Assembly: GCA_910577555.1 (NCBI GenBank)
Contig: CAJTLF010000009.1
Coordinates: forward strand, 14,401-78,400
Direction of reading: 5' to 3'
Origin: an uncultured Christensenella sp.
GTDB lineage: Bacteria; Bacillota; Clostridia; Christensenellales; Borkfalkiaceae
Length of the DNA stretch: 64,000 bases
In this document: piece by piece, positions 43,601-52,765 of the stretch
Numbering within the stretch: the first letter of the stretch is position 1
How the letters are laid out: every line of letters begins with the position of its first letter
Translations under genes and position numbers: made by a program
Notes under the pieces: model-generated
Database searches by the model: none
Seen by the model: only the letters and a program-made list of their open reading frames with translations
What the model was told of the DNA's origin: nothing

Positions 43601-46105
43601 TTATTTATCCGAACGGAACACGAATTCGCCGTCCTTTACGTCTACGGTTACGGTTTCGCCAGCGACTACCCTGCCCGCCAGAATTTCGTCCGAAAGCCTG
43701 TCTTCAATCCGCTTTTGCACGGTGCGCTTGAGCGGGCGCGCGCCGTACATATCGTTGTAACCTTCGTCGAGAATTTTATCCATAGCCGCGTCCGAAATTT
43801 TAAGGGAAATTTCCTTATCCTTTAACCTTTCGGAAAGCGAGCTTATTATCTTGCGGCAGATTTGACCCGCTTCTTCCTTGGTGAGCTTGCGGAAGATAAT
43901 TATATCGTCAAGCCTGTTTAAAAATTCGGGTTTGAACTGCTCTTTCAACGCTTCGTTGATATTGTCCTTCATATTGTCGTAACCCGCGTCCGCTTCGTCA
44001 CCCGACGAGAAACCGAAGTTAGACATCTTCTTTATCTGGCTTGCGCCGACGTTGGAGGTCATTATTATTATAGTGTTTTTAAAGTTGATTACCCTGCCCT
44101 TACTGTCGGTCAATCTTCCGTCGTCGAGTATCTGCAACAGTACGTTGAACACGTCGGGATGGGCTTTTTCAACTTCGTCGAACAGGACCACCGAGTATGG
44201 CTTTCTTCTCACCCTTTCGGTGAGCTGACCGCCGTTGGAATCGTCGTAACCTATATATCCCGGGGGCGCGCCTATGAGTTTGGATACGGAGTGCTTTTCC
44301 ATAAACTCCGACATATCCATACGAATCATAAGTTTTTCGTCGCCGAACATAGCTTCCGCAAGAGCCTTTGCAAGGTCGGTTTTACCTACGCCCGTAGGAC
44401 CTACGAAGATGAAACTGCCTATCGGTTTATTGGGTTCGTTAAGCCCCGCGCGGGCGCGGCGTATGGCTCTTGCTACGGCTGAAACGGCTTCGTCCTGCCC
44501 TATTATGCGCTTGTGCAGGTTTTCTTCGAGATGCAAGAGCTTTTCGCTCTCCTGCTCGGTGAGTTTAACTACGGGAACGCCCGTCCAGCCGCTTACGATA
44601 TCCGCGATTTCGTTCGCGCCTATATTGGGGGCAACCGCCTGTTTTTCGCTCTTCCACTCGGTATTGAGCTTACTTATTTTCTCCTGCACTTCGTTCATCT
44701 CTTCGACGAGCTTTTGCGCCTGAGTATAATTTTCGCCCTTTGCCGCCTTGTTTTTTTCGAGCTGCAATCTTTTAAGACGTTCTTCAAGCTCCTTTACTTC
44801 GTCGGGACTCTTTAAAGAATTCAATCTCGCGCGCGACGCGGCTTCGTCTATAAGGTCGATTGCCTTATCGGGCAAAAATCTGTCCGTTATATACCTGTCG
44901 GAAAGAGTTGCGGCGGCGGTTATAGCATCATCGGTGATTACGACTTTATGGTGAGCTTCGTATTTATCGCGCAGTCCGCGGAGTATCTCAATCGTGTCTT
45001 CCACGGTAGGCTCGTCAACCTGCACGGGGGTAAATCTTCTCTCGAGCGCGGCGTCCTTTTCCACGTATTTTCTGTACTCTTCGAGAGTGGTCGCGCCTAT
45101 CGTCTGCAATTCGCCGCGGGCAAGCATGGGTTTTAAGATATTAGCCGCGTCCATATTGCCTTCCGACGTTGCTCCCGCGCCCACTATCTGGTGGATTTCG
45201 TCGATAAACATTATCACGTTGCCGCTGTTTTTTATGGAAGTAATGGCGTTTTTAAGGCGTTCTTCAAAGTCGCCGCGGTACTTCGCACCCGCAATCATTC
45301 CCGCCAAATCGAGAGAGAAAACTATTTTATCCTTTAAAAGGTCGGGAACTTCGTTTTTTACGATTGCCTGAGCCAGCCCTTCGACCACCGCCGACTTACC
45401 TACGCCCGGCTCGCCTATAAGCACGGGATTATTTTTTGTGCGGCGGGAAAGCACCTGAATTATTTTATCGATTTCCTTTTTTCTGCCTATTACGGGGTCG
45501 ATTTTCCCTTCGCGCGCCTTTTGCGTAAGGTCACTGCCGTACTGCAGCACGGACTTGTCGAGCGACGGCGCGTGCTTGCCTTCCTTGGGCTTTTGCGCAT
45601 TTTTGGTAGCCGCACCGAAGAATGACGCAAACTCCTTGAACGGGTCTTCTTCGTCGTCTTCGTCCGAATCGTTGAAACCGCCCGTAATTGCAAGCTCCAC
45701 CTTGCTTGCAAGCGCGGGCATATTTACGCCTATTGCGCGGAGAATGTTCATTGCGTAGCAGTCGGCGGACGACATTATCGCAAGCAACATATGCTCCGTA
45801 CCCGCAAGCCCGTCTTCGCCCATATCCATCGATATTTCTATCGCGCGCTGAATCATATGCTTAGTGCGCGGGGTGAAGCCGTTTATGTTCGAACGGGAAT
45901 CTATCGAGCGCGAGAAAAATACTCGGTATTCGGGTTCTTTCGCTCCGCAGGATATTAAAAGCTTGTTGGCGGTACAGTCGCAATTGAGCATGGCGAAAAC
46001 GATATGCTCGCTGCCGATATAAGTACTGCCGTATATTTTAGCCGCTTCTTCGGCGGTTTGCATTACTTTTTGTAGATTATCTGTAAATCTGTTAATGAAA
46101 TCCAT
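43601..46105 (-). CDS. clpC: ATP-dependent Clp protease ATPase ClpC
   Basis: 834 residues: Clp_N repeats (about 5-145), AAA-1 (Walker A GEPGVGKSAVVEGLA), middle coiled-coil with the UVR-like EKNKAAKGENYTQAQKL segment, and AAA-2 (GPTGVGKTDLAKALAE). It unfolds proteins, including those tagged by McsB phospho-arginine, for ClpP. AAGGAG lies before the ATG. Last gene of the mcsA-mcsB-clpC operon. Confidence 0.96.
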   Translation of the reverse strand: MDFINRFTDNLQKVMQTAEEAAKIYGSTYIGSEHIVFAMLNCDCTANKLLISCGAKEPEYRVFFSRSIDSRSNINGFTPRTKHMIQRAIEISMDMGEDGLAGTEHMLLAIMSSADCYAMNILRAIGVNMPALASKVELAITGGFNDSDEDDEEDPFKEFASFFGAATKNAQKPKEGKHAPSLDKSVLQYGSDLTQKAREGKIDPVIGRKKEIDKIIQVLSRRTKNNPVLIGEPGVGKSAVVEGLAQAIVKNEVPDLLKDKIVFSLDLAGMIAGAKYRGDFEERLKNAITSIKNSGNVIMFIDEIHQIVGAGATSEGNMDAANILKPMLARGELQTIGATTLEEYRKYVEKDAALERRFTPVQVDEPTVEDTIEILRGLRDKYEAHHKVVITDDAITAAATLSDRYITDRFLPDKAIDLIDEAASRARLNSLKSPDEVKELEERLKRLQLEKNKAAKGENYTQAQKLVEEMNEVQEKISKLNTEWKSEKQAVAPNIGANEIADIVSGWTGVPVVKLTEQESEKLLHLEENLHKRIIGQDEAVSAVARAIRRARAGLNEPNKPIGSFIFVGPTGVGKTDLAKALAEAMFGDEKLMIRMDMSEFMEKHSVSKLIGAPPGYIGYDDSNGGQLTERVRRKPYSVVLFDEVEKAHPDVFNVLLQILDDGRLTDSKGRVINFKNTIIIMTSNVGASQIKKMSNFGFSSGDEADAGYDNMKDNINEALKEQFKPEFLNRLDDIIIFRKLTKEEAGQICRKIISSLSERLKDKEISLKISDAAMDKILDEGYNDMYGARPLKRTVQKRIEDRLSDEILAGRVVAGETVTVDVKDGEFVFRSDK

Positions 46106-46153
46106 ATTTATTCTCCTTATATATAGGATTAAACGTGTAAAAAAAGGTTAAAG

Positions 46154-47164
46154 CTACCTGTTTTCGACTATTTTTCTTAAATACTTGCCCACGTATTGAG
46201 CGCGGTAAGCGTCGCGTTCGGTAGGCGTCAACTCCCTGTCCGACGCTGCGTTTACGTTTGACGGACGCATTTTTACGAGCAATTCGTCTATTTGCGTCAC
46301 GTCGTCGAGTTTGATATACCCGAGACACGCCGCGAGTTTTACGCCCGCCGCGTACTTGACGAGTTCCTCGGTGGAAAGCTTGGCGCAGTTGGTGAGTATG
46401 CCGTACGACCTTAAACACTCGTCCCTTACGTCCAGAGCGTCGGGTCCGTTTTTAAGGTTTTCGCGCTCGGCAGTTTCCAAATCGCACACCTTTTTAACCG
46501 TTTCTTCCACCTGTTGGATTATCTCTTCTTCAGTTACGCCGAGCGTCACTTCGTTGCTTATCTGATAGATATACCCTTCCGCGCGACTGCCTTCTCCGTA
46601 AATACCGCGAACGGTAAGCCCCAACCTTGCCACCGCTTTAATTACCCGCGGCATAAGACCGTTTATAGTTAAAGCGGGCAAAAAGAGCATTACCGATGCC
46701 CTTAACCCCGTACCCAGATTAGTAGGGCAAGCGGTTAAAAACCCGAGCTGTTCGTCGTAAGCAAATTTCATCGAACGGGATATTCTGCCGTCGATTTCGG
46801 ACATGGTTTCGTAAGCCAACTGCAAATCGAGCCCCTTTACTATGCACTGTTCGCGCAAATGGTCTTCTTCATTAATCATAATAGAAACGCTTTCTTCGCG
46901 GTTTATGAGCGCCGCCGCGCCGCGTTTGGTTATTATGTTGGGACTTATGAGATGATTTTCCTTTAAAGAAAGGGCTTCCGCTTCGGACAAATTGTCCATA
47001 TAATATATTTTAAATTCGTCAAGACGGGCAAGTCCCGAAGTTACGAGCCGTATTACGTCCTTAGCCTGTTTTTCGTTTTTAAGGTGAGATGGGAAAGGAT
47101 AGCCTTCCACGTTGCGCGCAAGCCTTATACGGGTGGAAACGACTATTTTCGATGCGTCAGTCAT
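46154..47164 (-). CDS. mcsB: Protein arginine kinase McsB
   Basis: 336 residues, phosphagen-kinase fold. The N-terminal VVSTRIRLARNVEGYPF and a mid-region NLGTGLRASVMLFLPAL (substrate/ATP site) are characteristic. It phosphorylates arginines of damaged proteins, marking them for ClpCP. It overlaps mcsA by 8 bases. Confidence 0.93.
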   Translation of the reverse strand: MTDASKIVVSTRIRLARNVEGYPFPSHLKNEKQAKDVIRLVTSGLARLDEFKIYYMDNLSEAEALSLKENHLISPNIITKRGAAALINREESVSIMINEEDHLREQCIVKGLDLQLAYETMSEIDGRISRSMKFAYDEQLGFLTACPTNLGTGLRASVMLFLPALTINGLMPRVIKAVARLGLTVRGIYGEGSRAEGYIYQISNEVTLGVTEEEIIQQVEETVKKVCDLETAERENLKNGPDALDVRDECLRSYGILTNCAKLSTEELVKYAAGVKLAACLGYIKLDDVTQIDELLVKMRPSNVNAASDRELTPTERDAYRAQYVGKYLRKIVENR

Positions 47165-47642
47165 CTTTTTTACCCCCGTAAAGCTCTTTTGAAATTTCGT
47201 AAATACTCTTATTTAACTTGCCCGCTTCGTTGAAACGCTTTTCCCTTAACGCGTTTTCAAGCTGCGTCTGTAAGCTTTTGAGTTTGCGGTGCAAGCCCTT
47301 TTCGTCGCGGTTTGCGCCCACCTTGCCTACGTGTTCCGTTTTGCCGTGTATAGCCGAAATAGCGGGCATAAGCTCTTCCTTGAATACGTCGTAACAGCTT
47401 GGACAGCCCAACAGCCCCGTACGCTTGTAATCGGCGTAAGTAGTTCCGCAGACGGGGCATGATTTTTCGGGCTCGGACGAGCCGAAAAGCCACGCGCAAA
47501 CGTCGTCTGAAAGCTTGGAGTGCAACTCGCCGTACAACTCCTGATAGCACTTGTTGCACAGGTGACTTTCAAACTTATCCCCGTTTATTATTTCCACGTA
47601 ATTTCTTGTCGCGACGTTTTTTTTACAACGCTGACACAACAT
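47157..47642 (-). CDS. mcsA: McsA, zinc-finger activator of McsB
   Basis: 161 residues. CxxC pairs at the N-terminus (CQRC, CNKC) and mid-protein (CPVC, CPSC) bind metal; the C-terminal LKSLQTQLENALREKRFNEAGKLNK is a UVR-like helix. It activates McsB. No ctsR gene precedes it here, unlike the classical ctsR-mcsA-mcsB-clpC operon, so this is the first gene. Confidence 0.92.
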   Translation of the reverse strand: MLCQRCKKNVATRNYVEIINGDKFESHLCNKCYQELYGELHSKLSDDVCAWLFGSSEPEKSCPVCGTTYADYKRTGLLGCPSCYDVFKEELMPAISAIHGKTEHVGKVGANRDEKGLHRKLKSLQTQLENALREKRFNEAGKLNKSIYEISKELYGGKKDD

Positions 47643-47776
47643 AATTTACTCCCCGCCGAAACTGCGGCGTTAAGGCGTTTTTTACTTTCACCTTTATTAT
47701 AATGTTTTTAAAGGGCGCGTAAACATTCAAATTTAAAATATTAATTGAAAAATTCGTATTTTTTTATCTAATTAAT

Positions 47777-47805
47777 TTGTATAACGCAAATAGCCGTGTT
47801 ATAAT
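47777..47805 (+). promoter_or_regulatory. Promoter of Fe-S scaffold / GGGtGRT operon
   Basis: TTGTAT (47777-47782) and TATAAT (47800-47805) are 17 bases apart; leader of about 30 bases with GGAGG at 47831. Confidence 0.7.
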
Positions 47806-47842
47806 TATTCCGTTGAATAAAAAATTTTTTGGAGGAATCGTA

Positions 47843-48568
47843 ATGCAATATTCAAAGGATATTGAAAATATGATTTGCGTTGCCAAAGGCGTGTCCGGCA
47901 GATTCGAACACGGTCCCGCTCCCATTCCCGAAGAAGGGCTTTGGGTGCAGGCAAAGGAAATCAAGGACATAAAGGGCTTTACGCACGGTATTGGCTGGTG
48001 CGCACCCCAGCAGGGCGCGTGCAAGCTTTCGCTCAACGTAAAGGACGGCGTTATCGAAGAAGCGTTGGTTGAAACGATAGGCTGCTCGGGTATGACCCAC
48101 TCTGCGGCTATGGCGGCGGAAATACTCCCCGGCAAAACCATTCTCGAAGCTCTCAACACCGACCTTGTATGCGACGCCATTAACACCGCTATGCGCGAAC
48201 TGTTCCTGCAAATCGTATACGGCAGAACGCAGTCGGCGTTTTCGGAAGACGGTCTTACCATCGGCGCGGGACTTGAAGACCTTGGCAAGGGCTTACGCTC
48301 GCAGGTAGGCACTATGTACGGCACGAAGCTCAAGGGCGTAAGATACCTTGAAATGGCAGAAGGCTACGTTATCGCGCTTGCGCTCGATAAGAACAACGAA
48401 GTTTGCGGATATAAGTTCGTATCGCTGGGCAAAATGACCGATTTCATTAAGAAAGGTCTTACCCCCAACGAAGCGTACGAGAAAGCTATCGGCACTTACG
48501 GCAGATACTCGAAAGAGAGCGGCGCGGTTAAGCATATTGACCCCAGAACGGACAAGGAGGTTGACTGA
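47843..48568 (+). CDS. NifU/IscU-like iron-sulfur scaffold protein
   Basis: 241 residues from ATG 47843 with GGAGG 7 bases upstream. The scaffold-type GCSGMTHSAAMAAEILPGKTILEAL (about 73-97) gives the cysteine-based cluster site; another cysteine lies in GWCAPQQGAC. It is a longer relative of IscU-type scaffolds that is regularly paired with a GGGtGRT gene, as here with 2 bases between. It probably assembles or carries an Fe-S cluster for its partner; the specific target is unknown. Confidence 0.75.
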   Translation: MQYSKDIENMICVAKGVSGRFEHGPAPIPEEGLWVQAKEIKDIKGFTHGIGWCAPQQGACKLSLNVKDGVIEEALVETIGCSGMTHSAAMAAEILPGKTILEALNTDLVCDAINTAMRELFLQIVYGRTQSAFSEDGLTIGAGLEDLGKGLRSQVGTMYGTKLKGVRYLEMAEGYVIALALDKNNEVCGYKFVSLGKMTDFIKKGLTPNEAYEKAIGTYGRYSKESGAVKHIDPRTDKEVD

Positions 48569-48570
48569 TT

Positions 48571-49575
48571 ATGGCACTTTTCGAAAGCTATGAAAGACGC
48601 GAGAAAAAAATTCTGGGCGTGCTTAAAGAATACGGAATCAAATCCATTGAAGAATGCAAAGAAATTACTCTTAAAAAGGGTATCGACGTTGATAAAATCG
48701 TTCGCGGAACACAGCCCATTTGCTTTGAAAACGCAGTTTGGGCTTACACCGTAGGCGCGGCTATCGCTATTAAGAGCGGTTGCAAAAAGGCTCACGAAGC
48801 GGCAACCAAAATAGGCGTTGGTTTACAGAGCTTCTGTATCCCCGGCTCGGTTGCGGAAAACAGAAAGGTCGGCCTCGGTCACGGTAATCTTGGCGCGATG
48901 CTCCTTTCCGAAGAAACCGATTGCTTCTGCTTTTTGGCAGGTCACGAATCCTTCGCGGCGGCGGAAGGCGCAATCAAGATTGCAGAAAACGCAAACAAGG
49001 TACGCGTAAAGCCCCTTAGGGTTATCCTTAACGGACTCGGCAAGGACGCGGCGTATATAATTTCGAGAATTAACGGCTTTACCTATTGCAGAACGAGTTT
49101 CGACCCCTATACCGAAACGGTTAAGGTAGTTGACAGCGTAGCGTTCTCCGACGGCGCGAGAGCGAAAGTTAAATGCTACGGCGCAGATAACGTTCCCGAA
49201 GGCGTTGCGATTATGAAGTTGGAAAACGTATCCGTTTCCATTACGGGCAACTCCACCAACCCCACCCGTTTCCAGCACCCCGTTGCGGGAACTTATAAAA
49301 AGTGGTGCGTTGAAAACGGCGTTAAATACTTCTCGGTTGCATCGGGCGGCGGCACGGGCAGAACTCTTCACCCCGACAATATGGCGGCAGGTCCTTCTTC
49401 TTACGGTATGACCGATACTATGGGCCGTATGCACTCCGACGCGCAGTTCGCAGGTTCTTCTTCCGTTCCCGCTCACGTTGAAATGATGGGTTTAATCGGT
49501 ATGGGCAACAACCCTATGGTTGGCGCAACCGTCGCGGTTGCGGTTGCCGTTCAGGAAGCTATGACGAAGAAATAA
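48571..49575 (+). CDS. GGGtGRT-family protein; 3' end remade by the integrated element
   Basis: 334 residues. The family signature GGGTGRTLHPDNMAAGPSSYG is present near residue 263 (key residues GGGTGRT, H, P, D, N). The function of the family is not known; the pairing with an Fe-S scaffold gene suggests Fe-S or radical chemistry. AAGGAGG lies 11 bases before the ATG. The final 22 codons also occur, with only synonymous changes, at 60271-60340, because an integrative element has recombined into this gene end. The protein now ends MTKK instead of the ancestral MTK. Confidence 0.85.
   Translation: MALFESYERREKKILGVLKEYGIKSIEECKEITLKKGIDVDKIVRGTQPICFENAVWAYTVGAAIAIKSGCKKAHEAATKIGVGLQSFCIPGSVAENRKVGLGHGNLGAMLLSEETDCFCFLAGHESFAAAEGAIKIAENANKVRVKPLRVILNGLGKDAAYIISRINGFTYCRTSFDPYTETVKVVDSVAFSDGARAKVKCYGADNVPEGVAIMKLENVSVSITGNSTNPTRFQHPVAGTYKKWCVENGVKYFSVASGGGTGRTLHPDNMAAGPSSYGMTDTMGRMHSDAQFAGSSSVPAHVEMMGLIGMGNNPMVGATVAVAVAVQEAMTKK
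49503..49568 (+). repeat. attL: target-gene end, left copy
   Basis: These 66 bases match 60271-60336. The last 32 (49537-49568) are identical; the first 34 differ at five positions, all third codon positions and all synonymous. The 32-base block must contain the crossover. Confidence 0.9.
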
Positions 49576-49597
49576 ACACAAAATATAGTATAAAAAT

Positions 49598-49632
49598 AGA
49601 GTTCTCATACAAGATATGGGAACTCTTTTTTT
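49598..49632 (+). terminator. Element-borne terminator for the GGGtGRT operon
   Basis: AGAGTTC and GAACTCT form a stem (with further weak pairing CATA/TATG inside) followed by seven T. It lies 23 bases after the GGGtGRT stop, inside the element, and replaces the native terminator now at 60361. Confidence 0.8.
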
Positions 49633-49643
49633 GTGTTTTTGTA

Positions 49644-49771
49644 ACCATAGGGTTGTTTTCGCTCTCTCGTCCACATTTCGTCCACGTTCGCAAAAATTGT
49701 GGACGAGCATATGAGGACGGAAATTGCGCCCTAATACCTGAAATGTGGACGAAAAATATATTCTCGTCCAC
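49644..49771. repeat. Left arm-type integrase sites
   Basis: One ACCATAGGGTTG (49644) is followed by five copies of CGTCCAC: direct at 49668, 49679 and 49765, inverted at 49699 and 49745. The first two are spaced by 11 bases, one helical turn. The block from 49644 to 49688 is repeated at 60086-60131. Confidence 0.7.
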
Positions 49772-49790
49772 ATCTTTTATTGATTTTCAG

Positions 49791-50654
49791 TTATTTCGTC
49801 TCGTTATTTGAGCCGTTGTCGCCCGAATATATGGAAAGCCATATTTTCATACTTGCAAGCTCGCACTCGGCGAGCAACTTTGCCATACCTTCCGTCTTAC
49901 TCTCAATGCGCGTACTGTATTTTTCCTTATCGCGGTAAGAACTTATTGCCGCATAATATCTGTCGCGTTCTTCATAACGAATATCGACAGGCAACAGCCC
50001 TAACAAAATCATTTCATAGATTAAAAGCAATCTGCCCGTCCTGCCGTTACCGTCTATAAACGGGTGTATGTTCTCAAACTCAATATGATGCTTGGCAAGG
50101 TTATGGAACAATTCAACCCAATTAAATTGTCCCTGCTCTGCAAGCTCGGCGTTGCGCTTGCAATCGGCTTGCAATTCTTCCGCATACGTTTTCATCTTTT
50201 CGGGGACTTCCGTAGGCGGGCAAGGCGTATATACGATTCTCGTCATATTGCCGACATAGTTCTGTATAGTCCTGTATTTACCCGCTTCTTCGTCGCCACG
50301 CAATACAAAGCCGTGAACTTGCTTTATAAATTCCTCGGTTATAGGCTTCTTTTCCTTAACCGATTCATAGAGAAAATCGAACGCTTGTTTATAGCCGACT
50401 ATATCTTCGCTCTCTCTTAAAGAGTGTACGCCTGTAACTATTCCTTTTTCTATAAGCAACTTTGTCTCATCGAAAGTAAAGGTATTGCCCTCTATGGCGT
50501 TTGAGTTATGGCTTGCGCTGATAGAGAACTCGTTATTGAAATATTTGAGTTCGCCTGCCGAAAGCGGACGAACTTGTTTCATAAGCGCATAGCTGTTGCC
50601 TATCTCGCCAATGATGACTATATACTTTTGCTGTTCTTCCATTTTTTTAGACAT
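49791..50654 (-). CDS. Fic-domain protein, class II (self-inhibited)
   Basis: 287 residues. The Fic motif HPFIDGNGRTGR (about 197-208) is complete, so AMP-transferase chemistry is expected. The N-terminal inhibitory helix motif SNAIEG (about 51-56) has the (S/T)xxxE(G/N) form that blocks the ATP site in the same chain. It is the leftmost cargo gene, with its own consensus promoter. It could act as a toxin or a regulator of host proteins; target unknown. Confidence 0.9.
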   Translation of the reverse strand: MSKKMEEQQKYIVIIGEIGNSYALMKQVRPLSAGELKYFNNEFSISASHNSNAIEGNTFTFDETKLLIEKGIVTGVHSLRESEDIVGYKQAFDFLYESVKEKKPITEEFIKQVHGFVLRGDEEAGKYRTIQNYVGNMTRIVYTPCPPTEVPEKMKTYAEELQADCKRNAELAEQGQFNWVELFHNLAKHHIEFENIHPFIDGNGRTGRLLLIYEMILLGLLPVDIRYEERDRYYAAISSYRDKEKYSTRIESKTEGMAKLLAECELASMKIWLSIYSGDNGSNNETK

Positions 50655-50676
50655 AGCCCGCTCTCCTTTGCCTTAT

Positions 50677-50705
50677 ATTATACTTATTTTTCAACCAATA
50701 GTCAA
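50677..50705 (-). promoter_or_regulatory. Promoter of left fic gene
   Basis: TTGACT (50705-50700) and TATAAT (50682-50677), 17 bases apart; AAAGGAG precedes the ATG. Confidence 0.8.
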
Positions 50706-50779
50706 GGTTAATTCAACCGTAAGACCGTCCTATTTAACAAGTCCAAAACCTTTTCTAAAAGCATTCGGGAAAGTTTTTT

Positions 50780-52081
50780 CTACATATACAAATCGTTTAT
50801 CGCTTTTCTGCCACGTTCCCGCATCGTATCCGTTGTGTGCTCGTAAACGTCGATAGTGAGCTTCATATCCGTATGTCCCAAGCGTGTTTGTATGTACTTT
50901 TGGTCTATGCCGATTTCGGCAAGCATGCTTGCGTGAGTGTGCCGTAGAGAATGAAAATCAAAATCTTTGAAGATATCTTTTTTGATACTTCGTGATACGT
51001 GTTGCATCGTTCTCGGACTGATAAATGTTCCGTTCTCCCTTACGCAGACCAAATATATCGGAAAATCTTCTTCATTGTTCCCGATCTTGTTTACGCCGAT
51101 AGGATATTGCGGCTGTTTGCCTTCGAGAATTAATGGGCTATCGGCAAAATAGTTGGTATAGAAATTACCGTAATAATCTTTCGCGCGTAACTGTCTTGCT
51201 CTTTCCCGTATAAGTAAATTGTTCAGTTCGTCGCTTATCTCGATTACGCGATAGGATTTATATTTCGGCTCTGCAAAATACCAATATCCATTTCCGCTTT
51301 CAGACGTACCGTTTTTCTGCAATTTATCCAAAGTATTGCGCTTCTCATCTTGCATCCATTGTACTTGTCTGTTGACATAAATCTGTTTCTTCTGAAAGTC
51401 AATATCGTCCCAACACAAGCCGAAAACTTCGCCCAACCGCAGCCCACACTCGTAACCGAGTTTTAAGGGAATATGGCTTGGATGCCGTTCGGGGAAACGC
51501 TCGAATATCTGTTCCATTATTTCCTTTTTGATATAGACGTGCGGTGCAGAGCGCGTCGGTACTTTCGGTATTCTGTTCTTCGGCGTTTTCAACCGCACAG
51601 CTGGAGAGTAAGCAATATAATGATGATCGACCGCGTAATTCAAACTCTTGGTCAAGATTCCTTTAATGCTTGTGATAGAGTTATACGCAAATCCCTCGTC
51701 GTACAAATCAACGATAAATGCTTGCAGAATTTCCCGACTTATAGATTTAAGTTTGTATTTACCCAACTTGGGTTTAATCTGATTTTTTATTGTGTTTACG
51801 TAACCGCTTACAGTATTCGGCTTCAAATCGATTTTACAGTCGTTCTCTATCCAATAATCAAGAAAGTCTGCGTATGACATTTTATCCTTTTCTACCACAC
51901 GCCCGAAGTTCTCATATTGGTTTTGAGCTTCCCGTCCAGCTTGTCTTGCTTCGCCTTTTGTCTTGTAACCGCTTTTACTAATCCATTTACGCTGTCCGTC
52001 TACGCTTGCGATTTCAAACCTGTATTCGTATACAGCGCCGCCATTTGTCCGTTCCCGCCTTCTTATCTTAATTTCCGCCAT
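50780..52081 (-). CDS. int: Tyrosine integrase (Tn916/AP2-N type)
   Basis: 433 residues. N-terminal AP2-like arm-binding domain (about 1-60), SAM-like core-binding domain (about 65-160), then the catalytic domain with Arg215 (CGLRLGEV), His377-x-x-Arg380 (HSLRHTH), His403 (RLGH) and the nucleophile Tyr413 (DVYEH). All active-site residues are present, so it should be active. Arm-binding integrases need repeated arm sites, which are visible at both element ends. Confidence 0.93.
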   Translation of the reverse strand: MAEIKIRRRERTNGGAVYEYRFEIASVDGQRKWISKSGYKTKGEARQAGREAQNQYENFGRVVEKDKMSYADFLDYWIENDCKIDLKPNTVSGYVNTIKNQIKPKLGKYKLKSISREILQAFIVDLYDEGFAYNSITSIKGILTKSLNYAVDHHYIAYSPAVRLKTPKNRIPKVPTRSAPHVYIKKEIMEQIFERFPERHPSHIPLKLGYECGLRLGEVFGLCWDDIDFQKKQIYVNRQVQWMQDEKRNTLDKLQKNGTSESGNGYWYFAEPKYKSYRVIEISDELNNLLIRERARQLRAKDYYGNFYTNYFADSPLILEGKQPQYPIGVNKIGNNEEDFPIYLVCVRENGTFISPRTMQHVSRSIKKDIFKDFDFHSLRHTHASMLAEIGIDQKYIQTRLGHTDMKLTIDVYEHTTDTMRERGRKAINDLYM

Positions 52082-52093
52082 GCTTACTCCTTG

Positions 52094-52309
52094 TTATGCA
52101 ACTAATTCCACAACGTTTTTCATATCGGAAAAATCGCAGTTTTCATATGCCGTCAAGAACTCGTCTATCGTGCTTTTCTTAATTTTTAAACCTCCGAGAT
52201 TCAGCGCAGGCAAGTAACCGCTTCTTATCAGTTCGTAAACTTTCGGTTTGCCTATACCAAACATTTTACCGACTTCTGCCACCGTAAATAATACCTTGTT
52301 GTTTTCCAT
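52094..52309 (-). CDS. xis: Excisionase-like MerR-type HTH protein
   Basis: 71 residues. FTVAEVGKMFGIGKPKVYELIRSGYLPALNLGGLKIKKSTIDEFL is the helix-turn-helix-wing of the excisionase (HTH_17) family. It is directly upstream of the integrase with 12 bases between, the usual place for Xis. It probably bends attachment-site DNA to favour excision; it may also repress. Confidence 0.8.
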   Translation of the reverse strand: MENNKVLFTVAEVGKMFGIGKPKVYELIRSGYLPALNLGGLKIKKSTIDEFLTAYENCDFSDMKNVVELVA

Positions 52310-52580
52310 TCAATCCTCCTAAAATCTTAAAAATTACTACTCAAAAACGAAGGCGGGTATCCCGCTTCCGTCGTTGTTGGAGTAGGCGAAAAATCGACTT
52401 TGACGGCAGATTGAGCCTACTCCTTATCCTGCTCAACTTTTAGGGCATTTTTAGCCTATTTTCTTACATTTGAATCTTTACCTCCGTAACATACTTTTTC
52501 GCAAAATTCCTTCACTATAAATGGACACTTACCTGTTGTTTTTCGGGGGTATGCCATTTGATTTGCCAAGAAAAAATTCC

Positions 52581-52599
52581 CTTCACTTATTAGAGAAAA
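52581..52599 (+). repeat. Direct repeat copy 1
   Basis: CTTCACTTATTAGAGAAAA, identical to 52677-52695. The core CACTTAT also occurs twice, on the minus strand, in the region just upstream of the methyltransferase gene (58880-58911). Confidence 0.6.
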
Positions 52600-52676
52600 T
52601 TCGCTATATCTGCACCCACTTTCAAGAAAAGTTTTTCGATTTATTTTTCAGGTCGGTAGTAGTCGCAAAAAGATGT

Positions 52677-52695
52677 CTTCACTTATTAGAGAAAA
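52677..52695 (+). repeat. Direct repeat copy 2
   Basis: Second copy of the 19-base repeat, 96 bases after the first. Possible binding site of an element-coded regulator. Confidence 0.6.
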
Positions 52696-52734
52696 ATAAG
52701 GGGATACTTGACGGTCTAATTTAAAAAACAGCAC

Positions 52735-52765
52735 AAAAAAATGACGAGCAATTTTTGCTCGTCAT
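52735..52765 (-). terminator. Terminator of restriction module
   Basis: ATGACGAGCAA and its complement form a stem followed leftward by six T. It lies 64 bases after the PD-(D/E)XK gene. Confidence 0.8.

Noticed and set aside
52521..52724. 67-codon plus-strand frame inside the element interval
   Set aside because: It carries both 19-base repeats as coding sequence, has no SD and an atypical composition; the repeats are better explained as sites.
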